DNA of 64,000 nt from the NCBI GenBank assembly GCA_033961575.1, contig CM066729.1, forward strand, positions 95,421,001-95,485,000, written 5' to 3'. The notes beneath the pieces were generated by a model. It was not told where the DNA came from. It searched no databases and saw nothing but the letters and a program-made list of their open reading frames with translations. The first letter of the stretch is position 1, and each line of letters begins with the position of its first letter. Of the stretch, positions 58,150 to 64,000 are shown piece by piece. A program made the position numbers and the translations under genes. The stretch comes from Aselliscus stoliczkanus (Eukaryota > Chordata > Mammalia > Chiroptera > Hipposideridae).

Positions 58150-59311
58150 TATTTATTTTATTATTATTTTTCTTTAAAAATAATTTATTTGTTTCTGATC
58201 ACAAGGTACAGCAGGGAAGGGCAATCAATACCTATGACTCCTCCGTTGTCTATCAATACCCTTGAACGACAGCAGGCTCATTGGGCCTCCACATGTTCTC
58301 TCACACCCTAAGCGCTGCAGAGTATAGCATAGTATCTGACCATGTGGGAAGTTTAAACTTGGGCTTTGCAGCTCACTTGTAAATACTGAAAATGAACTGG
58401 CTGCTCCAACTGGCGATTTCCTAAAACTCTTACGAACAAGGTCGCAGGCACATTATCCCTGCACAGCTCTCAGAGCCATTAAATGGTTTTAAAAGGCCTT
58501 TCTTAAATAGTAGTGACTAAGGCCTCTCTGTGTTCTCCGCCTTCTAAGGCCCAGGCTGCCTGTGGCCCCTGGAGGTATCCCCTGGGGGTCCCACACATCC
58601 AAAGGTGGCTATGGAGGAAGAGCAGGTCAGTCCAAACATGAGGAACTAGCAGTCACTCAGACCAGGCATCCATAGGTCTTGAGGACCTCTGTGTATCTGT
58701 TGGTTTTTTTCTCCATGTTCTTTTTGGTCTGTTTCCATAGCTTCATGAGCTGTTTTCTTGTTTGTTTGTTTGTTTGTTTGTTTGTTTGTTTTTTCCGGTA
58801 ATGTATCTTGGCCTTCTCCTTCTTCTTCTCCTCCAGTGGCTGTGACTGCCTGGCTCTTTAGCAAACCTCATTAGTCAGACACCCTAGGTAAGCAAACTTC
58901 CATGTAGGCTCCAGACGCACAGACTTGAGAGCAGCAGGAACCACCATTTGCTTTTTCTTGTCGTAGGGTGGTGGGATCTCATCAAACACCTTGGGGTGGT
59001 CCCAGGATGCCTGGGCCCTATTGGTCCTGAAGGGTAGCATATCTTGCACAGTCCCCTAAAAGATGCAGCTGAGAGCTTGGAAGTGGTAGGGGTCTCAGCA
59101 TGGGTTGGTGTTCATCTGCTTGCAGAGGAAGGCCAAGTACTTCAACTTGTTTCTGTAGAAATTGCCAGAAATGTTGATGCCCTCACAGCGCACGACCACC
59201 ACCTTTTGGCCCAGCAGTACCTGCTTGGCCATGACGGCCCCCAGATGGCCCAGGAGATGGCCTCAGCCATCGAGCACCAGCACTGCCCCTCCACTTGGGA
59301 AAGCTGTGCGC
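58150..59311 (-). pseudogene. RPL13AP: RPL13A (ribosomal protein uL13) processed pseudogene
   Basis: Minus strand, intronless. The coding part runs from about 59296 to the TGA at 58657-58659. Residues equivalent to [53 protein letters not shown] and KFAYLG follow the uL13 protein in order. Breaks: the start codon is lost by small deletions, an early TGA replaces Arg after VLVLDG, frameshifts occur near 59040 and 58860, and there is a further frameshift near the C-terminus. A (CAAA)n expansion (58758-58790 as TTTG on plus) sits in the lysine-codon run before the QLM motif. The 3' UTR (58175-58656) is retained, ending ATCAGAAACAAATAAATTA and an A-rich tail. A likely target-site duplication, imperfect, is CTGTGTGTGCT (58137-58147) against CTGTGCGCT (59303-59311). 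The parent is a large-subunit ribosomal protein, a common source of processed copies. Confidence 0.93.
58758..58790. repeat. (TTTG)n microsatellite inside the RPL13A pseudogene
   Basis: About eight TTTG units (CAAA on the pseudogene strand) replace the lysine codons of the parent. The neighbouring codons on both sides are recognisable, so the expansion arose after retroposition. Confidence 0.9.
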
Positions 59312-62300
59312 TAAAATTTATATCTTAGGAAACTGTATAATGCAGATTACTAAAGTCTTTAACCTTGTCAGAAGAGTCAAAGTATAAGAAAACAACAGGT
59401 AATATCCAACATGTTTCGAGTTTTGTTTGTGATAGGTGAATTCAGCTTTTACAATGCTTTTATTTCATTTCATTTTTCATTTAACAGTTAGAGTCATTCT
59501 CGGGCCTTCCTCCACAATTCCTCAAGAAACTGTTTTCCTGCTAAGAACTAGGGTAGCCTTGAGCTTGGTAGTAGACATTGTCTGTCAGAGGCTCTAACTC
59601 ACGTTGAGACTCTTCTGCTGTATGTAGTGGGCAATGGGATAGACAGTGTTTTGGACTCTCCTCCTAACATGGGATTTTATCATCTATAATAATTCTTCAA
59701 AGATTTGATCTATACCTGGTTTCTCTATCCTATTGCATTTACCTGTATCCCCATGTAAAATTTAACCACACCCCTGATTAATGTGATTCCACTTGGTTTC
59801 CTTAATGAATCTTTTGATTTCTGAATACGTGGCAAATCTTCAACAGATGCATTCAGAAGGACTTTCTAACTTTTGATATCCGCAGAGAGTTGGCATTCAG
59901 TTGTTATATAATACTCATGGAAGATGCTGCTAGTGGATCTCCAAACATAGCCTTTTTTTGAAGCAGTTTTATTTATTTTCTTTACTTTTTTAGAGCAGGT
60001 GGTGCCAGCATTGTGAGGAAGAACATGAGTGAAATGCTTATACACTATTCAAAGAGATATCGTAAAATAACCCTGACTTGTCTAAGAATGTCCTAGAAGG
60101 TACTCTTATCCCATTACTTTGATTTTTCTGTATTGAATGTTCTTTCCAATCAGATTGTAGAAACCTATCAGGAGCTTATTTGTGAGTATGGCTGGTTTGG
60201 ACAATGCAGTGCTATCCAGGCTGTCGAGAGGTGGTCACAAATCTAAGCCAAACACATTATCCAGCTCTTATTGTGGTGTCACTTAGCATGCCTTCATGAC
60301 TGTGAAGCTTTTCTCATTTCCCCGGTTGAGTCCTCAAACCTATTATTAGCATATCATGATTTACAAGATAGTGGGTTTTTTAATAGCAGCACTGAGAGAG
60401 CAAAACCCATTTGTTCATCCCAAGAGATTTGAGAGCACATTATAAGCACAGGGTGGTCAGAATAAAAACTGATACAAATACACAGTCCATGATTGTTCCT
60501 AATTGGAGAAAACACTCAACTAGAGCCAAAAGGCTGAGAAACAAATTGTTTGCCAAGTAAATTATTCTCATAAATATCATTATTTAAAACATTTGAACTC
60601 CATTTAAGGATATAAGCAGTGATGTGGGCTTCACAAGGAATACTACACAGCTGGCTGGCTTTAAATCTTAGTTGCAACCACATTGGAGACTGCCAGGGGC
60701 TTCTACTGTTCCGCTTTAGCTGAAGGCAGGATTACTGGAGCTATATTATATCCTCCATCTCATTTTCAGCTCTGTTGCACCAATTATGCTGCATTGAGGC
60801 TTATAGGGGCTTACACTGAGTTTCAGATAGATGGAAGAAGCCAGTCTATATTCTTTGTGATCAAAATAGTCATTAATTACTGAGACTTGTAAACCGCTTA
60901 GCATCCTTTTTCATGTGGCCTGTCAGGTGCTTCTCCTCATTCTATAGCTAATCAGCAAAGGGGGAGAAAAATCCTCAGGAAGGAGATGATCTTTTTTGGC
61001 TCAAACTGAAAGCCAAGGTTAAAAATAAGTTTAAAATATACCAAGAACCTAAGCCAATAGGTCTTCACTGGCAAAATACCGCCTTGTTTTCTTTCTAGTC
61101 AAAGATGATTGGAGAAAAAATGTCTTCTAACCTTGTTCCTTGGGGATACTAATTATCAATATAATATTTTCCTCTAATCTGATAGAGAATAATGTGTTCT
61201 GAGGAGTTGGATGCCTGAAAACACATTTATAAATAGCTCAAATGGAGTTTGATAATTACCTAATTAAAGAAAAGTGAAATGTCATAGGATTTAATGAAGT
61301 AATTTCAGTAGAGAGGGAACACAACTAGTTAAGGGTCTGTTGAAAGCATCAATGGATGGTTTCACCTTTGGACAGACAGCTTAAATATGCTGGTGGGATT
61401 TCAGGTTTGCTTGTTTCAGAATTGAGTGCCATATCCAGTATTTTAATTTTTTAACAATAACCTTATGTTTAATTGGCAAAATTAAACATGCCCATTATGC
61501 TACTTCATTAAGACAATCAAAAGCATGGGGTAGTAAATGTCAGTATGATGAACTTAAGACAGGGTAGAGATGAATGACTTTGTGTGTAAAACTATCCCAC
61601 AGGTTGGAAACATTGAAAGCATACCTATATGGAGTACAAAGCACTTATTGATGACTTCTTTCATTAATGTACATATTTTATAAGCAAAAACCATGCTTTA
61701 AGGAATGCCATACAACCAGGTTTCATGCATTTTGATATGACTAATATGAGTGGATGGGAGTGCAGTTTTTCAAAACAATGGCCAAAGACAATTGGAGTGA
61801 TGGTGTATCAGCTAAGTTGATTTCTATAAAAGCCTTGTAGAGAGCTTTAAAAATGAACAGTGTGTGCAGGGGGAAAACAAACAACTATGAAAGAAATTAC
61901 AAGTGGATTTCACTGCACTACAAGCTTGCGATTGCTTATTAAATACATAACTTGTTTTTCTGCTATACCAGTCATTTTACATAAGTGTGTGATTCGGCTT
62001 CCATTTATAATGTGTAACTTAAGCATGCTTCAGTAGTGCCACAGGGAATACTTGTTATGGGTTGAATATTTGGTTAAAATCTTTGGAAAAATTCCAACAG
62101 TATTTCCATACCCATGGCAGTTTCGGGTAAGCATTTTTCTTCCTTTTGCATCTCTCCTTGACAAGTGGGGAGAAACCAGCTGTCCTCCAGACATAGGACA
62201 GACAATATATTCACATCGCCTTTTGTCCCACTCCACATTTATATGAATTGGTAGTCTCTGCATTTGAAAGTAATTTAAATTTCTCCTGTTCCTTGGGAAA

Positions 62301-62684
62301 AAGCTGCTTTAGAATTTGTTTGTAAAATGTTGAGGTATTAATGTGCACTATATTTATGTATAGTTATTTTAATCATAAGCAATTATTGTAATTAAAACCA
62401 ACAATGAAATATTGACTTCTTAGTACAGTTTTTAAGAAAAAAATCCCATTTTATGGCAATTCTGAGGAGCAGGGAGGGCTTGAGAGGAGGTGTTGCCAAA
62501 GCAGGTGAACAAGAATAAATTTGCCCAGAACATAGAGAAGTGGGTCCTATATATGCTAGACCAAGTATAGATTCTTTCACAGATTTTATAATGGACAAGT
62601 AGAGAAAGTCAGAAGAAAAATGTGCATCATGTTTTGTTTTTTGTTTTTATTTTAAGGATTTCCTGGAGAAACTTACATATATAT
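59312..62684. other. AT-rich non-coding DNA
   Basis: About 3.4 kb with no gene, pseudogene or nameable repeat. T-rich tract at 59953-59990. Open frames are all below 80 codons and without family resemblance. Confidence 0.5.
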
Positions 62685-62717
62685 GTACACACACACACAC
62701 ACTCACACACACACACA
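62685..62717. repeat. (CA)n microsatellite
   Basis: ACACACACACAC interrupted once by ACTC, preceded by a short (AT)n (62674-62684). Confidence 0.9.
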
Positions 62718-63907
62718 GAAATATATTTTAGATCTGTTAGATAGTTGTTGATTCATTATAAAAGAGGCAAAGGGAACCAGAAATGGGACTCAAGCCTGCA
62801 AGGATGGAGAAGACACATGTTTGAGGACTGTTCATTTTGTCACTGCTTTGCTATGTCTTGCACAATTTGAAAGCCTTTGCAGGGACAATCTGTTAACAGA
62901 GCATCTTATTTTTCATAGAAAAAAGAAAGCATATAGAGACTGATTGATGATACAAAATATTCTTTTCTTTTCCCATTGTTGTCTTTCAGTCTACACAGGG
63001 GCATGTAAATATAATGGACATTTAGAAACCATTTCTTTGAACTCCATGGCTTGCCACCCATGATGCTTTAGTTTAATCTATATCTTTTCCAATTGCCTGT
63101 GCTCTCTTCACTAGGATTTTAGGGCCTTGGATCCATCCTGGTGGGGGCTTTTAAGTAAAGGTCTTGAGGAAATCCTAGGTAAGTTCTGGTGTAGCTGATA
63201 TCAACTATGCCTTTGTGTCTCTTTGGGAGGAAGACATCAGGCCTAAGTCTTTCAAAATAATCACAGTGCAGTTTCAAAAGACCTTCTCACTATTAGGGTT
63301 GAGGAAATGAAGGAATGAGAAGAGGAGAACACTCCTTCCTATTACTCTCCTCTAATGGTCTTCTATTTTTGGAGCAGAGAGCTCTGTTTATCTTTCATCA
63401 GTGAGTGAATTTGTGGTTTTGGAGTTGGAGGTAAGATACCTCTAATCCCCGTGTACCAGGGAGCAGTTAGCCACCTGAGAGCTGTCTTCTTTGGACATAC
63501 TTGGCAGACAATAACCAGGTATGCATAGAACTGAAAAAACAACTCAAGGTGAAATAAAAGAGAAACATTATTGGCTCCCATATTTGAACAGATCCAGGCA
63601 CAATGTGGTCTGAGGCTGAAACATTTTCATTATGGACTAATTGTTCTTTATATTTTTCAACTTCTTTCTCTTGGCTTTGACTTTCTGTTTCAGCTTCAAG
63701 TATCACAAAATGGCTGTCAACAATCCCAGACTGAAACCCTTATTCTATAAAAAAATATGTAGACTTGCATTCTATTTTACCTGAGGGTTAGGAAATAGCT
63801 AGTCATATAGAGCAGGTATGAACTGACAAAACATGGGAATGATGATATAGATGCTTTCTGAAAGCTTCCTTGAGTCTCCTGGCTATTCCTTAGTAGGCAT
63901 AAGATTC
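62718..63907. other. Non-coding DNA
   Basis: No gene or repeat family recognised in about 1.2 kb. Confidence 0.5.
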
Positions 63908-63946
63908 AATATTATTATTATTATTATTATTATTTTTTTTTTTTTC
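63908..63946. repeat. (ATT)n microsatellite with poly-T
   Basis: About eight ATT units followed by a T-run of 13. This could be the tail of a retroposon on the minus strand whose body has decayed, but the following 50 bases show no known retroposon. Confidence 0.85.
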
Positions 63947-64000
63947 AGAAAAGAGCATCTATAGGTAAATAAAGCTTTTGGATGCCAAAATTGACTGTTT

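Overview
The window is nuclear mammalian DNA, almost certainly from a bat (Chiroptera). It is AT-rich and non-coding overall. I find no intact protein-coding gene, no convincing exon, no RNA gene and no CRISPR or prokaryotic feature. The bat assignment rests mainly on a VES-type tRNA SINE at 28844-29025, whose tRNA-like head, middle and CCCCAATAAA tail match the bat VES family as I recall it. Supporting this are five other tRNA-derived SINEs, two of which end in a VES-like tail, and a boreoeutherian-type L1 whose 3' UTR carries the AGCTTCAGGTGTACAAAAC motif. The bat order is well supported; family or species is not resolved. The window is either a gene desert or the interior of a very large intron.

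Layout. 1-5 kb: unplaced DNA, a (TTTC)n/(CA)n compound microsatellite, a short SINE, a small inverted-repeat element, a MIR and a second short SINE. 5.0-5.45 kb: a long composite SINE. 5.5-15 kb: mostly unannotated AT-rich DNA with L2, MLT1, MER5A and another ancient repeat. 15-21.3 kb: a full-length but dead L1 on the minus strand, inserted into an older mariner transposon, with the transposon halves on either side. 22-23.6 kb: a second long composite SINE inside an L2, then an LTR-like relic and a MIR. 25.5-25.8 kb: a CpG-rich patch. 27.3-28.6 kb: a near-complete mariner with both inverted repeats. 28.8-29.7 kb: the VES SINE and a 180-bp triplet microsatellite. 29.8-30.15 kb: an NPM1 processed pseudogene. 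32-34.1 kb: a gammaretrovirus-like ERV remnant (integrase tail, env TM, start of 3' LTR) and a perfect hairpin. 37.2 kb: a short SINE. 38.5-39.7 kb: a twin-primed L1 carrying a second L1 insertion. 41.5-43 kb: MIRs, microsatellites and a hAT element. 44.6-46.1 kb: a 5'-truncated L1. 55.5-55.9 kb: a second twin-primed L1. 58.15-59.3 kb: an RPL13A processed pseudogene. The rest is unannotated AT-rich DNA with old MIR and L2 pieces.

The host-gene copies (NPM1, RPL13A) and the SINEs fit trans-mobilisation by L1, and most carry target-site duplications readable in the sequence. The nestings give a partial relative order: mariner before full-length L1, old L1 before young L1, and L2 before composite SINE. 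The least familiar item is a roughly 410-455-bp composite SINE with a tRNA-like head, a GCAG/CTGG-rich body and a VES-like tail, alongside 100-130-bp versions that end at the head-body junction. I cannot tell without a repeat library whether it is already described.
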